64,000 nucleotides of DNA from Halalkalicoccus tibetensis (GTDB lineage: Archaea; Halobacteriota; Halobacteria; Halobacteriales; Halalkalicoccaceae). Positions 35,068 to 43,133 of this stretch are shown here, piece after piece. Numbering within the stretch: position 1 is the first letter of the stretch; each line of letters begins with the position of its first letter. The translations under genes were made by a program, and so were the position numbers. The stretch spans positions 244,587 through 308,586 of the forward strand of contig NZ_JBBMXV010000006.1 of assembly GCF_037996645.1 (NCBI RefSeq), given 5' to 3'. The notes beneath the pieces were generated by a model, which saw nothing but the letters and a program-made list of their open reading frames with translations, did no database searches and was not told the origin of the DNA.

Positions 35068-36198
35068 TCAGTCCGAGGGACACTCAGTACGAACCGCTCG
35101 CTGACGATACGAGTTATAGATGTTCGTCCCCCACTCGATAAGATCCTCATGTGAACTAACGATGATCGCCGTATGCTGGCCGTCACCTATTTCGTTGTAT
35201 GTCCCGATAGCCACTTTCTGATCATCATAGAGTGCGATTCCGAGCGTCAATCGCTCATCCAATCGAAGCAAATCGTAGTGCTCGTAGGAGGACGTATCCA
35301 GCAGATACTGCATCTCTTCGTTCTGAACGATCTTCTCATAGACCGATGTGTCGATGATCCCTTCCCCAGACATTCCCATTGAGAGGAGTCGATAGTACGC
35401 CCTGAACAGCGTTGGGGAGTACACAGAGATGAGTGATCGATAGTTCTTGATACGAGGATCACACAGCTTGAGAGCAGCCTCAACAACCAGACCTGGTGAA
35501 TCAGGCTTCGAGACAACGAGATTCGCTTCCGGAAGGGCATGGGTAGGAAAGTCAGACCAACGCGGCGAGAGACGTTGTAGGAAGGGCGCTTTCGCGATCA
35601 CCTGCTCTGCAATCGTCTCGAGCTCTTCGTAGGCTTCGAGAGTGCGTTTGCCTGCCGGTAGGAGATGATAGGAATTACTACTGCTCTCACACCATCCGTA
35701 CTCAGCAAACGCCTGTAGCGTTCGCCAGACTGTTGTATGAGACGGTGACTGCGGGCAATCAGACACCATATCACCTGGGGCTACAGGACGTGCCTGAAGT
35801 GTACGGAGTAGCTCTAGGGTCCACTCGGATCGTGTTAGATCCGCCAACTGCTCTTGGGTAACTTCAACGAGCCATCTCTCAGCTGCATCAAGAATACAGT
35901 GCCCACCAGCCGTCAACCAGTACTCGTCGGTGTCCGACGCTTGGTTGAGAAGCCCCATTGACAGACAATCAGAGACGTGCGAGGAGACGGTTCGACGTGA
36001 GACATCGGCTTGAGACGCAATTGTAGATAATTCAGTTGGGGACTCACGATCTCGGAACGATCGAATCACTGTGAGACGGTCAGAATCGCTGAGCCCGTTA
36101 ATGAACTCTCGCACAATGAGATGATCGCCGGTTAGCGGATTCGTCACTGTACGCTCCTTCTGCGAACCGACGGTCTCGGCATTGGCCCCCACCATCAT
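35068..36198 (-). CDS. Haloarchaeal transcription regulator with two winged helices (FilR1-like)
   Basis: The protein has 376 residues. A first winged helix (about 27-95, IASQADVSRRTVSSHVSDCL) and a second (about 125-185, CPQSPSHTTVWRTLQAFAEY) are followed by an alpha/beta sensor domain (about 200-365) of the type in methanogen FilR1-like regulators (DLLRLDERLTLGIALYDDQK). It lies 52 bp upstream of the GGGPS gene on the same strand and is divergent from a P450 across an AT-rich intergenic region, so it could control either. The ligand is unknown. Confidence 0.8.
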   Translation of the reverse strand: MMVGANAETVGSQKERTVTNPLTGDHLIVREFINGLSDSDRLTVIRSFRDRESPTELSTIASQADVSRRTVSSHVSDCLSMGLLNQASDTDEYWLTAGGHCILDAAERWLVEVTQEQLADLTRSEWTLELLRTLQARPVAPGDMVSDCPQSPSHTTVWRTLQAFAEYGWCESSSNSYHLLPAGKRTLEAYEELETIAEQVIAKAPFLQRLSPRWSDFPTHALPEANLVVSKPDSPGLVVEAALKLCDPRIKNYRSLISVYSPTLFRAYYRLLSMGMSGEGIIDTSVYEKIVQNEEMQYLLDTSSYEHYDLLRLDERLTLGIALYDDQKVAIGTYNEIGDGQHTAIIVSSHEDLIEWGTNIYNSYRQRAVRTECPSD

Positions 36199-36342
36199 TT
36201 AATCGCTGCATCCTGCTGTGGATGGCGACGGCGGGATAAAAATTATCATACCATCACAACTTCATATATAATAGTAGCTGAGCCAATTATTGGAAAGTCT
36301 CGATGAAGAGAGTTTACATGCGCCCATATCTGACCGGATAGT

Positions 36343-37662
36343 ATGGCCTCTCCGCTGCCGCCGAAACCTGCGGGGCATCCTGTGATTGGTCACGCACTTC
36401 GGTTTGCTCGTGGACCGTTTGACTTTGTAGACGCCGCCACGACCGAATGTGGCGACGCCTATCGAATGGAACTACCGGGATCGAACGAGATCTACGCACT
36501 CTGTCATCCAGATTACTTCGAGCAAGTCCTTGTCTCAGACGTCGGCTCATTTACCAAGACTGATGACTTCCAGCAGGCGTTTGGGAACGGATTACTATCT
36601 ACTGATGGAGCCCAATGGCGTAAACAGCGCAACAGTCTGCAGCCACTCTTCTATCGAGACCATATCAGGGGCTTTGCCGAACAGATGAGTGAGTGCACTC
36701 AGCGTCGCCTTAAGACCTGGCAAGAAGGAGAAACCCGTGATATGGAAGCTGAAATGCAGAATCTTACCTTCGAGATTCTCTTTTCGACGCTCTTTGGCCG
36801 TGAGGTACAGCCTGGGGAGGGTGCTGAGCTACGCGACGCTGCCGACGGTATCAATGACTGGTTCGTCGCTTCTTCCTGGATGTTGCCAAACTGGATCCCA
36901 ACCCCTGCTCGTCGTCGATTCAAGCAATCGAAAGCCCGTCTTCGCGAGGAGGTTCGAGCGATCCTTGCCGACAACCGAGAGCAATCAGCTACAGAGAGTA
37001 TGGATATCCTCTCACAACTTAACCGGGCACGGGATGCCGATGGGGGCCTCTCGAAAAAAGAGATCGAGGATCAGCTCGTCACGATGGTCTTTGCGGGCTA
37101 CGAGACCACTGCAGTCGCCCTCGCATTTGCTTGGCACTCACTCTCCGATCATCCAGAGATTCGAGAAGAGTTCCACCAGGAACTCGAGACGGTCCTTGGT
37201 GGTCGGGCGCCGACCTATGAGGATCTCTCAGAGTTAGAAATCACCGAGCGCATCATCAAAGAGACGCTTCGGTTGTTCCCACCAGTACATACGATCCCAC
37301 GGCGTACGAAGGTACCTGTCGAGTTTGACGGCTTCCACGTCCCAGAAGGCGAAGAAGTACATCTAGCCGTCCTCCATGCCCACCGTGATCCCGAGACTTA
37401 CGAGAGCCCGACCGAATTCCGGCCTGATCGATGGAAGGGAGACTTAGAAGAAGAGATCCACGACTTCGGGTATGTTCCATTCGGTGGTGGACGACGGACG
37501 TGTATTGGGCGAGAGTTCGCACTGTTAGAGGCGAAGATCGTGTTAGCCACGATCGGACAGCAGTTCGAACTTGACGGTGATCACACGACAGAGATCGAGC
37601 TGGAACCCCAGCTTACGACCCAATCGAAAAATGGGATTCCGATGACGATTCGGCCTCGATAA
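36343..37662 (+). CDS. Cytochrome P450 (CYP174-like)
   Basis: The protein has 439 residues. The oxygen-binding I-helix motif is AGYETTAV (about 253-260), the K-helix is KETLRLFPP with the E-x-x-R pair, and the haem loop is FGGGRRTCIG with the Cys ligand near 387. It has no membrane anchor, so it is soluble. The long-chain-type motifs resemble CYP102/CYP174 fatty-acid or carotenoid hydroxylases. No redox partner gene is adjacent. It is divergent from the two-winged-helix regulator, a candidate controller. Confidence 0.9.
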   Translation: MASPLPPKPAGHPVIGHALRFARGPFDFVDAATTECGDAYRMELPGSNEIYALCHPDYFEQVLVSDVGSFTKTDDFQQAFGNGLLSTDGAQWRKQRNSLQPLFYRDHIRGFAEQMSECTQRRLKTWQEGETRDMEAEMQNLTFEILFSTLFGREVQPGEGAELRDAADGINDWFVASSWMLPNWIPTPARRRFKQSKARLREEVRAILADNREQSATESMDILSQLNRARDADGGLSKKEIEDQLVTMVFAGYETTAVALAFAWHSLSDHPEIREEFHQELETVLGGRAPTYEDLSELEITERIIKETLRLFPPVHTIPRRTKVPVEFDGFHVPEGEEVHLAVLHAHRDPETYESPTEFRPDRWKGDLEEEIHDFGYVPFGGGRRTCIGREFALLEAKIVLATIGQQFELDGDHTTEIELEPQLTTQSKNGIPMTIRPR

Positions 37663-37995
37663 CTGCAATCGCCAGTATACCCCCGCTTACTACCGTTTTG
37701 TAGTTGATCCGGTGTGAGTGCAGGCGGGTAATTTCAGACCGTTTCACACTGTGAACGGGCATGCAATTATACACCTCCCGCAATTTGGCCCTTCTACAGA
37801 GTAATCGCAAGCAAGGAACAAGATAGAGCGGTTTGATCGCTCACCAAACGTCGCCTCACACCGTCTCCAAAGGCAGCCCTCCGATCATCACCATAGGACT
37901 GTGAACATCGGAGGCTGCCTTTGTGGTGACGGAAGGCGCCAGGGTATCGAATACCAACTGCCCAGCGGCAATCGGTAGTCTACCATCCAATCCAC
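37663..37995. other. Intergenic region with a strong hairpin
   Basis: No protein is seen. The main feature is the hairpin at 37869-37922, annotated separately. Confidence 0.45.
37869..37922. repeat. Long hairpin upstream of the tiny-gene operon
   Basis: AAAGGCAGCCCTCCGAT (37869-37885) and ATCGGAGGCTGCCTTT (37907-37922) pair over 16 bp with one bulged base and leave a loop of about 21 nt. It is too far from the P450 stop (about 200 bp) to be an obvious terminator and stands about 75 bp before the first gene of a plasmid-type operon. It could be a replication, recombination or regulatory site. Confidence 0.6.
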
Positions 37996-38106
37996 ATGAC
38001 GCCACTCGAACAACAAGACCCTGAGAATAAAGGTCTTCTCACGGTTCAGATCAGTAGCGTAGCACAGCCCCCAGTTCATCTCACAGACAGTGAGGTGATC
38101 GCCTAA
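37996..38106 (+). CDS. Tiny 36-residue protein, first gene of a plasmid-type operon
   Basis: The frame MTPLEQQDPENKGLLTVQIS ... ends VIA and its stop TAA overlaps the next ATG (TAATG). The overlap and haloarchaeal composition suggest a real gene. Function unknown. Confidence 0.5.
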   Translation: MTPLEQQDPENKGLLTVQISSVAQPPVHLTDSEVIA

Positions 38107-38534
38107 TGCACCGCGAGATCGGCACCGACGTCACCCAACTGTTCGTCGGTACTCGACTCTCAACCACAGCAACCTGCACACAGTGCGCACAGACGTTCGC
38201 TCCAGGTGACCCCTGTATCTTGTCTGCAACTCGCCCGGAAGATGCTCCGACCTACGCGATTGAGGCCCTCTACTGTCCCGAGTGTGCTCCCGAAACGATC
38301 CCCAACCCGACACTCGGAACGACCGACTACCTTTTCGAGGCCCAACTCGCCCGAACCGAAACAGCGAGCCCACGGCAACGCCATCTAACCCTCCTCAGGG
38401 TCGATATCCGGGCCTCAAGCCCACTCGCGGAGGGTACGCCCACTGAACAACCACCAATACCGACTGGCTGTGATTACAGTACACCTCAGGGCGACAGTCA
38501 CCTGAGCACCGAGCACCGGTCAAACGCCAACTAA
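38106..38534 (+). CDS. Small zinc-knuckle protein of plasmid/virus type
   Basis: The protein has 142 residues. Two Cys pairs, CTQC (about 22-25) and CPEC (about 58-61), bracket a short beta region and can bind zinc. The C-terminal half is Pro/Thr/Ser-rich and probably disordered. Such proteins are common in haloarchaeal plasmids and proviruses, usually with unknown roles. It overlaps the previous tiny gene by 1 bp. Confidence 0.65.
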   Translation: MHREIGTDVTQLFVGTRLSTTATCTQCAQTFAPGDPCILSATRPEDAPTYAIEALYCPECAPETIPNPTLGTTDYLFEAQLARTETASPRQRHLTLLRVDIRASSPLAEGTPTEQPPIPTGCDYSTPQGDSHLSTEHRSNAN

Positions 38535-38547
38535 CCCCGGAGCTCGC

Positions 38548-38673
38548 ATGCACGCGACCGCAGCCACCCAGCGGGAGCGACCGCTTCCGCCGAGCGACGC
38601 CCGACCGCCAGTAACAACCACCGACCAACAGCGAGCGACAGTTCTCATCGATTCAATTCCTTACCTCCAATGA
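38548..38673 (+). CDS. Tiny 41-residue protein
   Basis: The frame MHATAATQRERPLPPSDARP ... ends LIDSIPYLQ, and its stop overlaps the ATG of the coiled-coil gene (ATGA), indicating coupling. It is basic and Pro-rich, with no known domain. Confidence 0.45.
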   Translation: MHATAATQRERPLPPSDARPPVTTTDQQRATVLIDSIPYLQ

Positions 38674-39566
38674 GCGACAGCACTACTACCAGCGCACGTA
38701 CCGCTATCGAACCCAACCAATCGAACACCCAGACCCTTGAGTCACTTTGTGACCACCTCACGACGCTTATAGAGCGCGTTGATGAACTCGAAGCCGAACT
38801 CACCCAGAAAGACGACCGTATCGACGAGCTCGAACGCAAACTCGACGATAGAGACGAACGAATTGAGGAACTCGAACAGGAAGTCGAGCGCCAGGACTCA
38901 CTCCTCGACGCGCTTCGGCGCAAGACCGGCGGTACCCGCGAGATGGTCACGGAACTCCAATCGCGCGAACTCGAGAAAAACGCTCATCTCCAGTGGGAGC
39001 ACGTCGATCCCAATACTGACTCACTCGAGATCGAGACCGATCGGATCGAGAAATTCACCAAAGACGACGGCACCACGTACGCCCGCATTCCCGGTGGTGA
39101 GGACCCACTGAGTCGTGACGGTAAGCCCGCACTGACGACTGGTGACCTCCTTCCGATCCAGCAACTTGCCCGGATGGACAACGATATGTTGCACTCAACT
39201 GCTTCCTCGAAGCCCGTACGACTAGCAGCGGAAGTCTGGCAGGACCACGAACAGGAGCAAAGCACGCTCTGGAATCAGGGCTGTAATGGCGTACGCGAGT
39301 ACGTTGACGCTGGCGAGCTCGCCCAGTGGCTCAGACACAACGAACCGGGGGTGAACAAGGAATATAGCCAGAAGCTCGCCAGTCGAACGATCGATGCGCT
39401 CACCGATCTCACTAAAGGTCGTCTCTACGTTACACAGAAGAATCGTCGGAAGGACGGCCTCTCATACAAGGAACGCCGGATCGTCCTCCCTGAGGAGTCC
39501 GAAATTCCCGGTGAGACAACCTTCGAGACTGATTCACCGGAGACAGCTGACGTCGGTCGTAAGTAA
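38670..39566 (+). CDS. Coiled-coil plasmid-type protein
   Basis: The protein has 298 residues. Residues about 25-85 form a clear heptad coiled coil (LTTLIERVDELEAELTQKDD and following Glu/Leu repeats). The middle (about 105-200) contains EIETDRIEKFTKDDGTTYAR and a Pro/Gly-rich stretch. The C-terminal part (about 205-275) looks like a helical DNA-binding domain (LAQWLRHNEPGVNKEYSQKL, then TKGRLYVTQKNRRKDG). This combination fits a replication- or partition-associated DNA-binding protein of haloarchaeal plasmids; the role is inferred. Confidence 0.65.
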   Translation: MSDSTTTSARTAIEPNQSNTQTLESLCDHLTTLIERVDELEAELTQKDDRIDELERKLDDRDERIEELEQEVERQDSLLDALRRKTGGTREMVTELQSRELEKNAHLQWEHVDPNTDSLEIETDRIEKFTKDDGTTYARIPGGEDPLSRDGKPALTTGDLLPIQQLARMDNDMLHSTASSKPVRLAAEVWQDHEQEQSTLWNQGCNGVREYVDAGELAQWLRHNEPGVNKEYSQKLASRTIDALTDLTKGRLYVTQKNRRKDGLSYKERRIVLPEESEIPGETTFETDSPETADVGRK

Positions 39567-39581
39567 TGTCCCCGGACCCAA

Positions 39582-39650
39582 ATCCCCGTGAGGGCGGATT
39601 AAACCTCTAACAGGATACGACTCCACTCCCACGCGAGCGGTTGTTCGTAC
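39582..39650 (+). repeat. Degenerate repeat, related to 55458-55525
   Basis: Shared blocks are CCCGTG, GCGGAT, CTCTAACAGG and CACG...CGG at similar spacing. The stretch follows the coiled-coil gene and precedes the 85-bp element. Similarity is moderate, so common origin is likely but not certain. Confidence 0.45.
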
Positions 39651-39665
39651 GGTACGATTACTAGC

Positions 39666-39749
39666 GGGTACATCCCGTGAACGGCTGGTGACGGCTCTAG
39701 CCACAGACCCTTCTGGAGGGTTTCACTCCTGACACCAGCTGTCCGTGGA
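39666..39749 (+). repeat. 85-bp conserved structured element, copy A
   Basis: This copy aligns with 54914-54999 and 60374-60455. The most conserved core is TCCCGTGAACGGCTGGTGAC. GGCT/AGCC form a small hairpin directly after it, and GCTGGTG can pair with CACCAGC near the end (39733-39739). It ends about 15 bp from the stop of the decayed PIN gene on the other strand. Confidence 0.65.
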
Positions 39750-39763
39750 GACCGCAGTGGTCT

Positions 39764-40047
39764 CTACTCGCCATCGCTGCTGTCATTGAGTAACGAGATT
39801 CCCTGCTCAATGACGGCGCCGGTAAGATAGGTACTCATCTCGTGCTGGAGCGTTCAGATCAATTCAGCCGTTTCCGGTTGGTTGAGACAGCCTTCTATGC
39901 ATCCCACGAGCGATACTACGGATTGACACGTGGACCTCAACGCCAAGAAATGTCGCTGCGCCGCGATCTGTAAGGTCGTCAGTTAGTAAGATTGCATCAC
40001 GTGCAGTGGCGATCGCAAGAGCGACGGTTTCGCCCGGACTTACCTCT
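39764..40047 (-). pseudogene. Decayed PIN-domain (DUF3368-like) gene
   Basis: On the minus strand the DNA reads SPGETVALAIATARDAILLT then DDLTDRGAATFLGVEVH, the C-terminal half of a PIN nuclease with its acidic residues. A frameshift, an internal TGA and then LQHEMSTYLTGAVIEQG follow to the normal end. The N-terminal half is missing. It is a dead VapC-like toxin. Confidence 0.65.
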
Positions 40048-40198
40048 CATTAGTGGGACGAACAATCCCAAAGCAGAGGAGTCTGTCCAATAGATCCTAC
40101 TCCATAGATTAGGAATTATCCATCTGTAGTGAACGATAGGAAATAGCGATAAGTAAAATACACCATTGTTTAAGGTTCTTCAGGCTCACTGGAGGATT
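40048..40198. promoter_or_regulatory. Promoter region of the thiolase gene
   Basis: The stretch is AT-rich with TATA-like runs near 40150-40160, and a clear ribosome-binding site GGAGG at 40191-40195 sets the ATG at 40199. Confidence 0.5.
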
Positions 40199-41341
40199 AT
40201 GAGGTCAGAGACTACGCCCGTAATCGCACAAGCACTTCGAACCCCGCAAGGAAAGGAAGGTGGTGCTCTTGCCAATGTCCGCAGTGAGGATCTCTCAATC
40301 CCGCTGATTGACGAGATCCTCGCCGAAACCGGACTCAGTGGTGAAGAGATCGACGACCTGATGTGGGGTTGTGCTCAGCAACGTGGAGAGCAGGACAACA
40401 ATATCGCGCGCGTCATTGCCCTGCTCTCGGAGCTGGGTGAGAACGTCCCTGCGACCACCATTAACCGCTGGTGTGCCTCCTCAATGCAAGCGATCATCTC
40501 TGCGAGCGATGCAATCCGTGCTGGGCAACGTGACGCGATCATCGCTGGCGGCGTCGAGTCGATGAGTCGAGTGCCGAAGGACGGCCAGTCCTATGATCAC
40601 CTCCATCCGAAGCTCGCTGAAAACTACGATGTCACCGGGCTACAGATGGGTATGACAGCCGAGAAAGTAGCTGAAGAGTTCGACGTCTCGCGGGAGAAAC
40701 AGGACGAGTACGCGCTTCGAAGCCACCGACGCGCGGCGGCGGCGACCGATGAAGGCCGCTTCGAGGACCAGATCGTTCCTATCAAAACCGAGGATGGGAT
40801 CGTGACCGAGGACGAAGGGATTCGTCGTGACACCTCGATGGAGGCACTCTCCGGGCTTCCGACAGTATTCAAAAGTGACGGTAGTGTCACCCCAGGTAAT
40901 GCCTCACAAATCACCGACGGTGCTGCTGCCACTCTTGTCACGAGCCGCGGATTCGCGAAGGACCATGGTCTCAACGTGCTCGCGGAGGTCGGCTCGAACC
41001 ACGTCGCAGGTGTGGATCCCACGATCATGGGAGTTGGTCCCGTCCCCGCGACGAAGGGGCTGCTCGAACGCACTGGACGAGAGATCGACAACTACGACCT
41101 CGTCGAACTCAACGAGGCGTTCGCGAGCCAAACACTCTACTCACAACGCGAGCTTGGCGTCTCTGATGACCGGTTTAACGTCAATGGTGGCGCGATCGCA
41201 TTGGGTCACCCGCTGGGTGCAAGCGGTGCTCGTCTACCTGTTACGTTGATCCATGAACTGATCGACCGTGACGCCGATCGCGGGTTGACGACGCTTTGTG
41301 TTGGTTTCGGCCAGGGCGCGGCGATCGAGTTCTCACGATAG
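40199..41341 (+). CDS. Thiolase (acetyl-CoA C-acyltransferase)
   Basis: The protein has 380 residues, starting MRSETTPVIAQALRTPQGKE. The acyl-accepting Cys is in NRWCASSMQAI (about 92), the NEAFA motif is near 308, the catalytic His is in GGAIALGHPLGASGAR (about 335) and the second Cys region is near 366 (LCVGFGQG). It cleaves 3-ketoacyl-CoA or condenses acetyl-CoA units. The strong GGAGG 4 bp before the ATG fixes the start. It stands alone but near acyl-CoA dehydrogenase and ligase genes, suggesting fatty-acid or side-chain breakdown. Confidence 0.9.
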   Translation: MRSETTPVIAQALRTPQGKEGGALANVRSEDLSIPLIDEILAETGLSGEEIDDLMWGCAQQRGEQDNNIARVIALLSELGENVPATTINRWCASSMQAIISASDAIRAGQRDAIIAGGVESMSRVPKDGQSYDHLHPKLAENYDVTGLQMGMTAEKVAEEFDVSREKQDEYALRSHRRAAAATDEGRFEDQIVPIKTEDGIVTEDEGIRRDTSMEALSGLPTVFKSDGSVTPGNASQITDGAAATLVTSRGFAKDHGLNVLAEVGSNHVAGVDPTIMGVGPVPATKGLLERTGREIDNYDLVELNEAFASQTLYSQRELGVSDDRFNVNGGAIALGHPLGASGARLPVTLIHELIDRDADRGLTTLCVGFGQGAAIEFSR

Positions 41342-41448
41342 GAGTCACAAGCTACCTTTCATCCGGATCACCGGAACGCAGATCACCCGCCCTATAGTGA
41401 ACCTATGAAACACGAGAGAATCGATACTGGTTCTGATGATCGAATGCC

Positions 41449-43131
41449 TTAATCATGGACGAGAACGTCCAAGACGGTTGGTTCGCTACTTGCGATCGCG
41501 TCCTTAACTGCGGAGCTGATCTCTTTGGGTGTTTCGATCAAGCGGCCCTCGGCACCATGGCTCTCGGCGTTGGCTGCAATGTCGACAGGCGGCTCAAAGT
41601 CCATTCCAACGTATTCGTGATCGGTATCGGTTCCCCCGAAGAGCTTGATCGTGTTGTCCTTCAAGATGCGGTAGTTACGGTTATCGGAAACCACAACCGT
41701 CAGGTCGATCCCGTGGCGCGCCGCGGTATGGAGCGTGTGAGGATAGTAGAGATAGGAACCGTCGCCGACGAATCCAAGCACATTACGTGGCGCTTCACGC
41801 TGGTTCTCAGCGATAGCCGCTCCGACCGCCGCCGGAAGTCCGTAGCCGAGACCGCCACCCTTGTTTGAGATCAGGCCTTCAGGTTCAAGCGGCCACCGGT
41901 TCAACAGCGCGTACTTCGAAGTGACGCCCTCATCGACAAGGTAGGCGTCGGGGACGGTTTCCCGAATGCGGTCGACTAGATCGGCCTTTGAGGCGCGAGG
42001 ATCGTCCGCCGCGTCGCTCGTTCCGACCGAGGACAGGGTAGCGGCTAGCGACTTACGGACGTCCTTTACGTGTTCGAGCCGTGCGTCTCGAACGCCCGTA
42101 TCGATCCGCTCCTCAACTCGGTCAGAGAGAGCTGCCATGACCTCGCCGGAATCGCCGAGTACGGCGGCGTCAGCCGGTTGGAGTTTGCCGAGTTCCCACG
42201 CGTCCTGTCCGAGATGGATACAGGTCGTCTCGCGACCGACCAGCGGGTTCTCGTGGCGAACCAGCGTCGTATTGGTTGAACAGCCTGCGAACACCAGCGT
42301 GTCAACATCCATGACCTCTCTGGCTAGATCCTCATCGGGCGGAACGTAGGAGATCCATTGGTCGTGTTCCGTTGGGAAGTTGACCTCGCAGGCGAGAATC
42401 TCGCCGTGGACGCGGAGGCCGGCGGCTTCGGCGAGCGCCACCGCTGCGTCGACGGCATCGCGCCCCGCCCGGGCGACGTGATCGCCGACGACCAGGACGG
42501 GATCCTCGGCCGCAGCGAGCAGCTCCGCGGCCCGGTCTATCTGGTGCGGATCGCCACGGCCGGCCGTGGGGATCTCGCCCAGCCGCTCGGGATCGGCGTC
42601 GGTCTCGGTCATCATCGTATCCAGCGGTAGACCGAGAAAGACCGGGCCGGTCGGGGGTGTAAGCGCGGTCCGGAAGGCACGGCGGACCATCGAGGGCAGT
42701 GCCTCGACATCGAGTACTTCCGCACTCCACTTGGTGAACTCCTCGGCTATCCCAACGAGGTTCCCCGAGAGGATCGGCTCCTCGTGGCGGAAGTCGGTAC
42801 TGTGGTTGCCCGCGGTGACGACCACGGGTGCGCCCGCAACCTTCGCGGCGTAGAGGTTGCCGAGCCCGTGGGCGAGCCCCGGTGCAAGATGGAGGTTAGC
42901 GACACCTACCGGAAGAACGTCCGAATCATGATGAGCGTGGTAGCGTCGAGTACTCGCGTAGCCACCGGCCATTCCGACGGCGATGTCCTCGTGTAGGCCG
43001 AGGATGTATTCGATCTCGCTATCACCGAGCGCTTTTAACACGGGTAGCTCGGTCGTCCCGGGATTGCCGAAGACGTGGGAAACACCGTACTGCTCGAGGG
43101 CCGTAACGAATAGTTCTGATCCTGTTTGCAT
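41449..43131 (-). CDS. Thiamine-diphosphate enzyme of the acetolactate synthase / benzoylformate decarboxylase group
   Basis: The protein has 560 residues in three domains. The N-terminal PYR domain has HVFGNPGTTELPVL and the catalytic Glu in GLHEDIAVGMAGGYA (about 48). The C-terminal PP domain has the ThDP motif GDGSYLYYPHTLHTAARHGI (from about 465) ending in the DNRNY region. It lacks an obvious FAD-type central signature, pointing to a 2-oxoacid decarboxylase or carboligase. Two bases separate it from the TRAP permease upstream, so it is probably the first enzyme for the compound imported by system 2. Confidence 0.85.
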   Translation of the reverse strand: MQTGSELFVTALEQYGVSHVFGNPGTTELPVLKALGDSEIEYILGLHEDIAVGMAGGYASTRRYHAHHDSDVLPVGVANLHLAPGLAHGLGNLYAAKVAGAPVVVTAGNHSTDFRHEEPILSGNLVGIAEEFTKWSAEVLDVEALPSMVRRAFRTALTPPTGPVFLGLPLDTMMTETDADPERLGEIPTAGRGDPHQIDRAAELLAAAEDPVLVVGDHVARAGRDAVDAAVALAEAAGLRVHGEILACEVNFPTEHDQWISYVPPDEDLAREVMDVDTLVFAGCSTNTTLVRHENPLVGRETTCIHLGQDAWELGKLQPADAAVLGDSGEVMAALSDRVEERIDTGVRDARLEHVKDVRKSLAATLSSVGTSDAADDPRASKADLVDRIRETVPDAYLVDEGVTSKYALLNRWPLEPEGLISNKGGGLGYGLPAAVGAAIAENQREAPRNVLGFVGDGSYLYYPHTLHTAARHGIDLTVVVSDNRNYRILKDNTIKLFGGTDTDHEYVGMDFEPPVDIAANAESHGAEGRLIETPKEISSAVKDAIASSEPTVLDVLVHD

Positions 43132-43133
43132 GA

